A stretch of DNA of 64,000 nt from Mycobacterium stomatepiae (GTDB lineage Bacteria; Actinomycetota; Actinomycetes; Mycobacteriales; Mycobacteriaceae). This document shows, piece after piece, positions 11,479 through 21,062 of this stretch. Under the pieces are notes generated by a model. The model worked only from the letters and a program-made list of their open reading frames with translations, had not been told where the DNA came from and ran no database searches. The translations under genes and the position numbers were made by a program. The stretch covers positions 3,348,001 through 3,412,000 of the forward strand of contig NZ_AP022587.1 of the NCBI RefSeq assembly GCF_010731715.1, in the 5' to 3' direction. Within the stretch, counting starts at the first letter, position 1, and each line of letters starts with the position of its first letter.

Positions 11479-11487
11479 GCTCACCCC

Positions 11488-12378
11488 GTGCACTTCGTGA
11501 CCCTGCGCGATCCCGCGTCGTCGTTGACCGCACGGTTCGTGCCGGAAGCGGGCATGATCGGTACCTCGCTGATCGACGATGGTGTCGAGTTGCTCGGTCA
11601 GCGGCGCGGGCTGGACGCCTATATCGAAGCCGGCAAGACGATGGGCATACCGATTCTGTATCCCTGGGCAAATCGCTTGGGCGCCAACACGTATACGGCC
11701 GAGAATGTGACCGTCGAGTTGACGCCGGGTGAAAACGGGGTGCGGGCGGACCCCAACGGCCTGCCCATCCACGGCACGTTTGCGGCTTATCCGGGTTGGC
11801 GGGTGGTGACGGAGTCGGCCAACGAGCTGACCGCCGAGGTGGACTTCGGTGCGCAGCCACGGCTGCTGGCCAGCTTCCCGTACCCGCATCTGCTGACGGT
11901 GTCGGTGCGGCTGGCCGACCGGACGCTGACGGTGCGCACCACCGTCACCGCGACCGGCGACACCGCGGTCCCGCTGTGCTTCGGCTTTCACCCGTATCTG
12001 CGCGCGCCCGACGTGCCACGCAGCGAATGGATCATTGAGGCGCCGCCATTGCGGCATTTAGCCCTCGACCAACGGGGACTGCCCACCGGCGGGTTTTCGG
12101 AGCAGCCGGCCATGAAGGAACCGTTGGGCGACAACACTTTTGACGACGCTTACGACCAGGTGGCTGATGGCGCGGTGTTCGCGGTGTCCGGCGGCGGACG
12201 GCGCCTGGAGGTCCACTTCGAGCAGGGCTATTCGGCGACCCAGATCTTCGCGCCGCCCGCCGAGGACGTGGTCTGCTTCGAACCGATGACCGCGCCGACC
12301 GATGCGCTCAGCCGGGGCAACTACCCCACGGCGCGTCCGGGTGAACCGGCCGTCGCGGTGTTCTCGATTCGGGCCTAG
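11488..12378 (+). CDS. Aldose 1-epimerase family protein
   Basis: A 296-residue galactose mutarotase-like protein starting at GTG 11488. Family features include an early NRLGANTYTAENVTVEL strand, IHGTFAAYPGWRVV (the conserved histidine region), FGFHPYLRAP (catalytic His region) and a late CFEPMTAPTDA segment with the active-site Glu. The enzymes interconvert alpha and beta anomers of aldoses or phosphorylated hexoses. It starts 9 bp after the flavohaemoglobin gene and is probably co-transcribed. It is convergent with hspR and shares an inverted repeat at its 3' end. Confidence 0.85.
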   Translation: MHFVTLRDPASSLTARFVPEAGMIGTSLIDDGVELLGQRRGLDAYIEAGKTMGIPILYPWANRLGANTYTAENVTVELTPGENGVRADPNGLPIHGTFAAYPGWRVVTESANELTAEVDFGAQPRLLASFPYPHLLTVSVRLADRTLTVRTTVTATGDTAVPLCFGFHPYLRAPDVPRSEWIIEAPPLRHLALDQRGLPTGGFSEQPAMKEPLGDNTFDDAYDQVADGAVFAVSGGGRRLEVHFEQGYSATQIFAPPAEDVVCFEPMTAPTDALSRGNYPTARPGEPAVAVFSIRA

Positions 12379-12425
12379 CGACCGTCCCGACCAATGAGCG
12401 GTTACCCCTGATCGCGGGACGGTCG
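12379..12425. terminator. 11-bp perfect inverted repeat between epimerase and hspR stops
   Basis: CGACCGTCCCG (12379-12389) pairs exactly with CGGGACGGTCG (12415-12425) across 25 nt. The left arm follows the epimerase stop directly, and the right arm lies inside the last codons of hspR. It is a candidate bidirectional termination or mRNA-end structure for two convergent units. No T-run follows on either strand. Confidence 0.5.
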
Positions 12426-12800
12426 GCGGGGCTTCCACACCACCAGGGCCGTGCTCTTGGGTACCACCGCGACGTCACGGCGCTGATTGGCGCGCAACAT
12501 CGCGATCTCCTCGGTCATTTCCTTCAACCGCGACTGCAGCGCCTCGACCTGATTCGTCAGCTCGATGATGCGCTTGATGCCGGCGAGGTTGACACCCTCG
12601 TCCTGCGATAGACGCTGCACCTCGCGCAGCAGATCCACATCGTGCTGCGAATAGCGCCTTCCGCCACCGGAAGTGCGGCTCGGGATGACCAGCCCGAGGC
12701 GGTCGTAGGTGCGCAGGGTCTGTGCATGCATGCCGGCCAGTTCGGCCGCCACCGAGATCAAGAAGGTCCGGGCTTCGTCTCGCTTGGAGTTTTTCGCCAT
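12402..12800 (-). CDS. hspR: Heat-shock repressor HspR
   Basis: A 132-residue MerR-type regulator. The HTH lies at about residues 10-60 (FLISVAAELAGMHAQTLRTYDRLGLVIPSRTSGGGRRYS), followed by a helical dimerisation region (QVEALQSRLKEMTEEIAMLR). It is the last gene of dnaK-grpE-dnaJ-hspR and overlaps the dnaJ stop by one base (ATGA). HspR with DnaK represses chaperone genes through HAIR sites. Three such sites occur in this window, two before dnaK and one before clpB, so the autoregulatory circuit is complete here. Confidence 0.96.
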   Translation of the reverse strand: MAKNSKRDEARTFLISVAAELAGMHAQTLRTYDRLGLVIPSRTSGGGRRYSQHDVDLLREVQRLSQDEGVNLAGIKRIIELTNQVEALQSRLKEMTEEIAMLRANQRRDVAVVPKSTALVVWKPRRPSRDQG

Positions 12801-13987
12801 CAGCGATTACCCGCCCATCCGGCCCGCGGATTGAACCCACTGGAGCGTTCGGCCTCCGCATAGGCCTCCAGGGCCTCCTGAGCGGCGCCTTCCAGGTTCG
12901 GCGGCACAGCGACTTTCACGGTGACCAGCAAGTCTCCGCTGCCGCCGGTGCGCTTAGGCACACCGCGTCCGCGCACCCGCAGGATCCGGCCGTCGGCCGT
13001 ACCCTTGGGTACCCGCACGCCGACCTTACCGTCCAGCGTGGGAACCGAAAGCGTTGAACCCAAAGCCAATTCGCTGAAGCTGACCGGAACCGTCACGGTG
13101 AGGTCGTCGCCGTCGCGGCTGAATATCTTGTCCGGCCGCACATGGACGGTCACGTACAGATCGCCCGATGGCGCACCGCGCAGCCCGGCTTCGCCCTGCC
13201 CGGGCAGCCGGATCCGTTGTCCGTCTTCGACGCCGGGCGGGATCCGCACGTTGATGGTGCGGGTACGGGTGGTGACGCCGGTGCCCTTGCACTCGTCGCA
13301 AGGGTGCTCGATGATCGAGCCGCTACCCCGGCAGTCGGTGCAGGGCTCGGAGAATCCGAACGCACCCTGGTTGCTGCTGACCACACCCGCGCCGTTACAG
13401 GTGGGGCACACCTTCGGGCTGGTGCCCGGACGTGCCCCGCTGCCATGGCAATTCGTGCAAGGCGCCGGGCTGGTTAGCCGCAGCGGCATCGCGACGCCAT
13501 TGGCGGCCTCGACGAAATCCAGCTCCGTCTCGGTTTCCAGATCGTTGCCGCGCCGGGGCCGGCTGGGACGAGCGCCCGCGCCGCGTCCGAACAAGCCACC
13601 GAACAGGTCGCCGATGTTGGTACCCCCGCTGCGGCCGGCGGCGTCGAACAAATCGTTGAGATTGAACTCGGCGCCATCAGAGCCATAGCCGCCCACGTTG
13701 AAGCCACCGAAGCCGCCCGTGTCGAACCGTCGACCGCCAAGCCCACCACCGGCGAAGAGCCGACGGGTTTCGTCATACTCCTTGCGCTTGGTCGCATCCG
13801 AGAGCACGTTGTATGCCTCCGACACCGCTTTGAACCGTTCACCGGCGGCGGGGTTGTCGGGATTCGCATCGGGATGCAGGTCGCGCGCCAACTTGCGGTA
13901 CGCGCGCTTTATCTCTTCGGAGCTGGCGTCGGAGGAGACGCCAAGCTCCTTGTAGAAGTCCTTCTCGACCCACTCACGCTGGGCCAT
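12800..13987 (-). CDS. dnaJ1: Chaperone DnaJ (DnaJ1)
   Basis: A 395-residue class I Hsp40. The N-terminal J domain carries HPD at residues 38-40, followed by a Gly/Phe-rich linker ([19 protein letters not shown]). The zinc-finger region has four CxxCxGxG repeats ([32 protein letters not shown]), then two beta-barrel substrate domains. It stimulates the DnaK ATPase and delivers substrates. Its position after grpE and before hspR is the DnaJ1 arrangement of mycobacteria. A 53-bp gap separates it from grpE. Confidence 0.97.
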   Translation of the reverse strand: MAQREWVEKDFYKELGVSSDASSEEIKRAYRKLARDLHPDANPDNPAAGERFKAVSEAYNVLSDATKRKEYDETRRLFAGGGLGGRRFDTGGFGGFNVGGYGSDGAEFNLNDLFDAAGRSGGTNIGDLFGGLFGRGAGARPSRPRRGNDLETETELDFVEAANGVAMPLRLTSPAPCTNCHGSGARPGTSPKVCPTCNGAGVVSSNQGAFGFSEPCTDCRGSGSIIEHPCDECKGTGVTTRTRTINVRIPPGVEDGQRIRLPGQGEAGLRGAPSGDLYVTVHVRPDKIFSRDGDDLTVTVPVSFSELALGSTLSVPTLDGKVGVRVPKGTADGRILRVRGRGVPKRTGGSGDLLVTVKVAVPPNLEGAAQEALEAYAEAERSSGFNPRAGWAGNR

Positions 13988-14040
13988 GTCGCGTCACCTC
14001 CTCTCACCTTTCGCTATTCCTGTTGTGCTGATTCTGTGCC

Positions 14041-14699
14041 TTATTCACCTGAGGTGTCGGCGTTATCGTTCGTGTCGGCCGGTTCGGTTTTAGCCGGCTC
14101 GGGCACGGCAGCCGCTTCGCTGTCGCCCGCGACCGTGTCGACGACACCAACCAGGGCGTGACGCAAAACGTTTTCGCCCAGTTTGTAGCCCTCGCGCATA
14201 ACGGTGCCGATCACCGGTTTTGAGCCTTCGCCGCCATCACCCTCGTGCTGAACGGCTTCGTGCAACACCGGGTCGAAATCCTCGCCCTCGGCGCCGAACG
14301 CCACCAGACCCAGTCCGGTCAGCGCGCCCATCAGCTTGTCGGCCACCGACTTCAGCGGGCCCGATTCGAGGTCACCGTGCTTGCGCGCGCGGTCGAGATC
14401 GTCGATCACACCCAGCAATTGACTGACAACGGTGGCCTTGGCCCGATCCGCCGCGGCCTGCTGATCGCGCAGGGCACGCTTGCGATAGTTGGCGAAATCG
14501 GCCTGCACCCGCTGCAGATCGGCAAGCAGCTCGGCGGCCTTGCCTGCCTCCTCCGGCGTTTCGCCGGAGAACGACCCGGAGGCCGTCCCGCCCGGCGCCC
14601 CAGTTTGGGGGCCGGGAGGGACGTTTCGGACTTCTCCGGTCTCGGGATCAATCCGCCGCTTGTCGGTGACAGTTACCTGTTCCTGCGGATTGCCTTCGG

Positions 14700-14703
<4 letters not shown>
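14041..14703 (-). CDS. grpE: Nucleotide exchange factor GrpE
   Basis: A 220-residue DnaK co-chaperone that releases ADP from DnaK. The central region has a long coiled coil ([27 protein letters not shown]) and the conserved beta domain [22 protein letters not shown]- and C-terminal tails are acidic and disordered. It starts at GTG 14703, overlapping the dnaK stop (GTGA), so translation is probably coupled to dnaK. Confidence 0.96.
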
Positions 14704-16562
<1,859 letters not shown>

Positions 16563-16605
16563 AGTGATTCCTCCTCATAGTGTAGAGCTTCTTTGGTGCC
16601 ACTAT

Positions 16606-16626
16606 ACTGAGTGAACCCCGCTCAAG
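16606..16626 (-). promoter_or_regulatory. Proximal HAIR-like HspR site and likely dnaK promoter
   Basis: Read on the minus strand the site is CTTGAGC-N7-ACTCAGT, 11 of 14 HAIR positions with the correct 7-nt spacer. The same bases contain TTGAGC (16625-16620) upstream of TATAGT (16606-16601), a possible promoter with short 13-nt spacing, so HspR binding would block RNA polymerase. The site is 44-64 bp before the dnaK ATG. Confidence 0.65.
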
Positions 16627-16660
16627 CCTGCCCCTCGGAGCGTCGGTCTGTCAACCTAGG

Positions 16661-16681
16661 CTTGAGTCTGGATCACTCAAC
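16661..16681 (-). promoter_or_regulatory. Distal HAIR HspR operator of the dnaK operon
   Basis: CTTGAGT-N7-ACTCAAC matches the HAIR consensus at 13 of 14 positions, the best copy in the window. It is about one hundred bases upstream of dnaK and 55 bp from the proximal copy, which suggests two HspR dimers on this promoter. Confidence 0.85.
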
Positions 16682-16928
16682 TTGTCGATGATCCTAACGA
16701 TCGATGCCACGACCTTGTTCCCGCGGGCCTAGAGAATTCTTTTCCGGACGTCACCAGCCTCTGCACCAGGCAGGACGTCGCCCAGGAAGCCCGCCTGCGG
16801 GTTGACCGATCGCCGCAGGTCGTAACCCTGCATTGGCCCCACGCTCGGGGTGTCAGGTTCCGGGGGGTTTCACGGGTTAGTGCGCGTCGTTGCGGTGGGA
16901 AACTCTCCCCCAGCGATGGGAGACAAAA
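16682..16928. other. Intergenic region between divergent dnaK operon and ThDP decarboxylase
   Basis: Upstream of the HAIR sites there is no credible gene. Near its right end TCTCCC (16904-16909) can pair with GGGAGA (16918-16923). The latter is the ribosome-binding sequence of the decarboxylase at 16929. A weaker alternative pairing, GGGA (16897-16900) with TCCC (16906-16909), would free it. Nothing else is recognised. Confidence 0.4.
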
Positions 16929-18583
16929 ATGAAACAGACACCAACGGTGATCGGCTACGTGCTGGCGCGGCTGCACCAGATCGGCGTCTCCGACATCTTC
17001 GGGGTCCCGGGCGATTACGCGTTCCCGGTCCACGACGCGATCGTCGCGCACCCCGATGTCAATTGGATCGGCTGCTGCAACGAGCTCAACGCCGGCTACG
17101 CCGCCGACGGATACGCGCGCATACGGGGGTCGGCGCGCTGACCACCACCTATGGGGTGGGCGAACTCGCGGCCATCGGCGCGGTGGCAGGTGCGTACGCC
17201 GAGCGACTGCCGGTGTTCCACCTGACCGGCATGCCGAACCGGAGCGCGCAGGCGGACCGCGCCCTCGTGCACCACACGCTCGGCAACGGCGAGTTCGGCT
17301 TGTTCAAGGGCATGGCTGACGCGGTCACCGCGGCCAGCGCGATCATCACGCCCGCCAACGCGGTGGCCGAGACCGAGCGTTTGATCGCCGCCGCGCTCTA
17401 CGACCGCCGCCCGGTCTACCTGGCCTTCCCCTCGGATGTCGTCGACAAACCGGTCATGGCATCGTCTGACCCGCTGCCCCGCCCCGCCAGCGACCGGGGG
17501 GCACTGACAGCGGCGGCGGACGCCGTGGCGCAGGCCTTGAATACGGCCTCGACGGCGTGCGCGCTGCCTGGCCTGCTGAGCGACCGTCTTGGCGTCACCG
17601 CTGCGGTGATGCAGCTGATCGAGAGAGCCGAACTGCCGTTTGCGACCATGTTCGCGGACAAATCGGTCATCGACGAGGACCACCCCAACTACATCGGCAT
17701 GTACGACGGCCGGTTGATGGACGAGGGCGTTCGAGCATTCGTCGAGTCCGCCGATGTGGTCATGCTGATCGGCACACTGCAGACCGATTTCAACACCGGC
17801 GCCTTCACCGCGAGGCTCGACCCGGCCCGCACCATCGACATCGGCCTGCACCACACCCGGGTGGGTGCGACGGTCTTCCAGGACGTCGAGATGGCCGACA
17901 TCTTGATGGAAGTCATCGAGCGCCGCCTGCAAAAGCATGCACCCGCGAGCATCCCGCTTGGCGCACCGCCCAGCCTTGACTGCACCACCGACGCGGCGAT
18001 CACCGCCGACCAGCTCTATCCGCGATGGATCGACTTCATCGCGCCCGACGACATAGTGATCGCGGAAACCGGCACGTGCTCAATGGGTTTGGCGTTTGGA
18101 CGGCTTCCCCGCGGCGCACGGTTCTACAACCAGACCTTGTGGGGTGCCATCGGCTGGGCCACCCCGGCGGCCCTCGGCGCCGCGGTCGCCGAACCCGGCC
18201 GACGGTTGCTCCTGATCACCGGAGAAGGTTCTCACCAGTTGACGGCCCAGGAGATCTGCCAGTTCCACCGACTGGGCCTGAAGCCAATCATATTCGTACT
18301 CAACAACACCGGATATCTGATCGAGCGCCTGCTATGCAAGGACCCGGAGACCGCCTACAACGACGTAGCCCCTTGGAACTACGCTGAACTGCCGCACGCG
18401 CTCGGCTGCGAGGGCTGGTTCACCGCCCGGGTCACCACCCTGGGCGAACTCGACGCCGCCCTGCACACCGCCTCCCAAGTCGACAGCGCCGCGTATGTCG
18501 AAGTCGTCACCGCCGCATACGAATCGCCACCGCTGGCCCGCAAGCTGCACGACAGCGTCAAGACGCTGTACCACCTGCCCTGA
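16929..18583 (+). pseudogene. ThDP-dependent alpha-keto acid (pyruvate/indolepyruvate-type) decarboxylase, one-base frameshift
   Basis: Starts at ATG 16929 (MKQTPTVIGYVLARLHQIGVSDIFGVPGDYAFP), includes the catalytic Glu region CCNELNAGYAADGYARI, then stops in frame. The same protein resumes one frame over (VGALTTTYGVGELAAIGAVAGAYAERLP) and runs to 18583, including CSMGLAFG and the ThDP motif. The break is a single missing base in the G run at 17125-17129; adding one G restores about 552 residues. The ThDP signature reads GEG...NN instead of the usual GDG...NN. Such enzymes decarboxylate pyruvate, indolepyruvate or branched keto acids. It is the first gene of a four-gene run, 14 bp before the hydrolase. 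It could be a real pseudogene or a sequencing error. Confidence 0.85.
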
Positions 18584-18597
18584 AGGATCGGAGCCAC

Positions 18598-19863
18598 ATG
18601 ACAACGCGTTCTAGAGGACAGGGCTGGTCGCTCGACATCGCCTTGGCGCAAGGCGGATTCGACGCCCTGCATCCCGGCGGTAAGGGCACCCTGGAGCTGC
18701 TGGGCCACGACCATACGGACTTTGACAAGGTGTTCGCACTCGTCCAAAGCGGTGCCATGCTGCCCAAGGCATGGGCGCAGATCGCCGGCCAAGCCGAGAC
18801 TCGGGCTCGCCACCATGACGAGCATGGCTACCGAAGGACCGCGTCGGATCTGTATCTGCGGGCGGCGGTGATGTACGGCCGTGCTCAGTACTCCATCTTC
18901 GACAGCGCGAACGCCCGCAAAGCGCGGTTACGGGAGCGGTGCGACCACTGCGTCGACCGCCTGGCCGAGTTGCACGAAAACCGTTTGCGCCGAGTCGAAC
19001 TCGCCTTCGACGGCAAGACATTGTTCGGGCTGCTGCATCTCCCCGCCAGGGATGTACGCGACGCGCCCGCGGTCATCCTCGGCCCCGGGATGGACATGAT
19101 CAAAGAGGACTACATCCTGGCCGCCGAACGGTTCTACACCAGCCGCGGGGTGGTTGTGCTGTCGATCGAGGGGCCAGGCCAGGGCCAAACGCGGTCGCAG
19201 GGACTCACCGTCGGACTGGACAACTACGAACGCGCCATCGAGACCTACGCCGCCTACCTGGCTGGGCTACCGCAGGTCGACTCCGCACGGATCGGGATGC
19301 TCGGCATCAGCATGAGCGGTTACTGGGCACTGCGAGCGATCGCGTCCCCTGACACTCTGCTTCGGGCCGCCGCGACGTTCGAGGCGGTGTCCGCTGATTT
19401 CGAGACGATCTTCGAGGCCGCCCAGCCCAGCTTCAAAAACAACTACATGTACATGGCGGGGTACACCGACGAAGACGCATTCGATCGCGACCTCAAGGCG
19501 CGAATGCCGTTGGGCGACCTCGTCGCCCGCATCACCAGACCCGTGCTGCTGGGCATCGGCGAATTCGACGAACTGACACCGGTGGAAAACGCGCTCGCCA
19601 CTTACGAACGCATCACCGCCCCCAAAGAGATGCGGGTGTACGAAGGACAGTTTCACCCGCTCGGTGGCGTGGCCGCCGAGGTGTTCGCGTTCGGCGCCGA
19701 CTGGGTCCTGCGCGCCCTCGACGGCGACTTCGACCAACCCGGCCGCGACGAACGCCATTTCATGCGCTCCGACGGCGCGGCAGTCGAGGGCTGCGCCGAT
19801 CCACCGTGGTGGCTCGGTGCGGCGCCGCCAATACTGCAGCACGCCAGGCCAGCAGTCCCCTAG
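18598..19863 (+). CDS. Alpha/beta hydrolase of the FrsA / 2,6-dihydropseudooxynicotine hydrolase type
   Basis: A 421-residue protein with GGATCGGAG before the ATG. An all-helical N-terminal lid (residues 1-140) precedes an alpha/beta hydrolase core. The nucleophile elbow is GISMSG (Ser at about 238), the acid is in GEFDELTP and the His in GQFHPLGG. The architecture matches enzymes that hydrolyse C-C bonds of diketone-like compounds or act as esterases. It sits between the ThDP decarboxylase and an oxalate decarboxylase, which suggests a short catabolic route for an oxo-acid, but no substrate can be read from the sequence. The C-terminal 45 residues are low-complexity and family-atypical. Confidence 0.75.
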   Translation: MTTRSRGQGWSLDIALAQGGFDALHPGGKGTLELLGHDHTDFDKVFALVQSGAMLPKAWAQIAGQAETRARHHDEHGYRRTASDLYLRAAVMYGRAQYSIFDSANARKARLRERCDHCVDRLAELHENRLRRVELAFDGKTLFGLLHLPARDVRDAPAVILGPGMDMIKEDYILAAERFYTSRGVVVLSIEGPGQGQTRSQGLTVGLDNYERAIETYAAYLAGLPQVDSARIGMLGISMSGYWALRAIASPDTLLRAAATFEAVSADFETIFEAAQPSFKNNYMYMAGYTDEDAFDRDLKARMPLGDLVARITRPVLLGIGEFDELTPVENALATYERITAPKEMRVYEGQFHPLGGVAAEVFAFGADWVLRALDGDFDQPGRDERHFMRSDGAAVEGCADPPWWLGAAPPILQHARPAVP

Positions 19864-19880
19864 AACCTCCGGAGGAACTT

Positions 19881-21059
19881 GTGACCACAACAGAGCCCGA
19901 CAACGCCGCCCCGACAATTCGCGGCGAAGTGGGCGCCACCGTCCTCGGTCCCGACAACGTTCCGATCGGGGCGCAGAATCCCGGCTCCCCCGACACCGAT
20001 GCCGGCAGCCTGCCCAACCTCAAATGGTCCTTCGCCGCATCACACAACCGCCTGTTGAACGGAGGCTGGGCGCGTGAGACGACGGTGCGCGAATTGCCGG
20101 TCGCCACCACCCTGGCCGGAGTCAACATGCGGTTGAAGGCGGGCGCCTACCGCGAATTGCATTGGCACCGCGAGGCCGAGTGGGCCTTCATGCTCGCCGG
20201 TAGCGCTCGGATAGCCGCGATCGATCCGCAGGGCCGCAACTTCATCGACGACATCGGCCGCGGCGATCTGTGGAATTTCCGCGCCGGCTTCCCACATTCG
20301 ATCCAGGCACTGGAGGACTGTGAATTCCTCTTGGTGTTCGACGACGGGAATTTCTCCGAGAACGAAACCTTCCTCGTCACAGACTGGTTCGCGCACACGC
20401 CCAAGCACATCCTGGCCAAGAACTTCGGGGTCCCGCGCTCAGCGTTCGACGACATCCCGACGGCCGGCGACATCGACCACACCCGCTATATCTTTCCCGG
20501 TGAGGTGCCGGGCGCGCTGGTCGACGACATCGCGGCCGTGCAGTCCCCGCATGGCACCGCCGAGCCGATGAGCTACCGCTTGCTGGCCCAGGATCCCATC
20601 GAAGTGCCCGGTGGCAGCATCCGTATCGCCGACAGCAATAACTTTCCGGCGGCCTCGACGATCGCCGCCGCGTGGGTCGAGCTCGCACCGGGCGCGGTGC
20701 GCGAAATGCATTGGCACCCAGACAACGACGAGTGGCAATACTGGGTGTCCGGACATGCCCGCATGACGGTGTTCGGCTCGAGCGGAAAAGCCAGAACGTT
20801 CGACTACTACGCGGGCGACGTCGCTTACGTCCCCAGCGCGATGGGTCATTACTTCGAGAACGTCGGCGACGAGTCGGTACAGATGCTCGAACTGTTCCGC
20901 AGCGACCACTTCGCCGACGTATCGGCCAACCAATGGCTCGCGCTTACGCCACCCGAAGTCGTCGGCGCCACCCTCAATCTCGACCGATCCACGATCGACG
21001 CGTTGCGGAAGGACAAGCCGCTCATCATGCCCGGCGGCGGTGACGACGGTAACTTCTAG
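19881..21059 (+). CDS. Bicupin oxalate decarboxylase
   Basis: A 392-residue protein starting at GTG 19881, chosen because GGAGG lies just upstream and the encoded VTTTEPDN fits a soluble N-terminus. Two cupin domains each have a metal site: ELHWHREAE (His94, His96, Glu100, with His139 in GFPHS) and EMHWHPDNDE. The lid contains Ser159-Glu160-Asn161 in FSENETF. In the Bacillus enzyme the lid Glu distinguishes the decarboxylase from oxalate oxidase. The predicted reaction is oxalate to formate plus CO2, Mn-dependent. No signal peptide is visible, so it is cytoplasmic. It is 17 bp after the hydrolase and 3 bp before the LuxR gene. Confidence 0.85.
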   Translation: MTTTEPDNAAPTIRGEVGATVLGPDNVPIGAQNPGSPDTDAGSLPNLKWSFAASHNRLLNGGWARETTVRELPVATTLAGVNMRLKAGAYRELHWHREAEWAFMLAGSARIAAIDPQGRNFIDDIGRGDLWNFRAGFPHSIQALEDCEFLLVFDDGNFSENETFLVTDWFAHTPKHILAKNFGVPRSAFDDIPTAGDIDHTRYIFPGEVPGALVDDIAAVQSPHGTAEPMSYRLLAQDPIEVPGGSIRIADSNNFPAASTIAAAWVELAPGAVREMHWHPDNDEWQYWVSGHARMTVFGSSGKARTFDYYAGDVAYVPSAMGHYFENVGDESVQMLELFRSDHFADVSANQWLALTPPEVVGATLNLDRSTIDALRKDKPLIMPGGGDDGNF

Positions 21060-21062
21060 GGG

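Noticed and set aside
10312..12057. 581-codon minus-strand frame opposite the flavohaemoglobin and epimerase genes
   Set aside because: Composition is typical of the antisense of coding DNA (Arg, Gly, His rich) with no domain; the plus-strand genes are clear.
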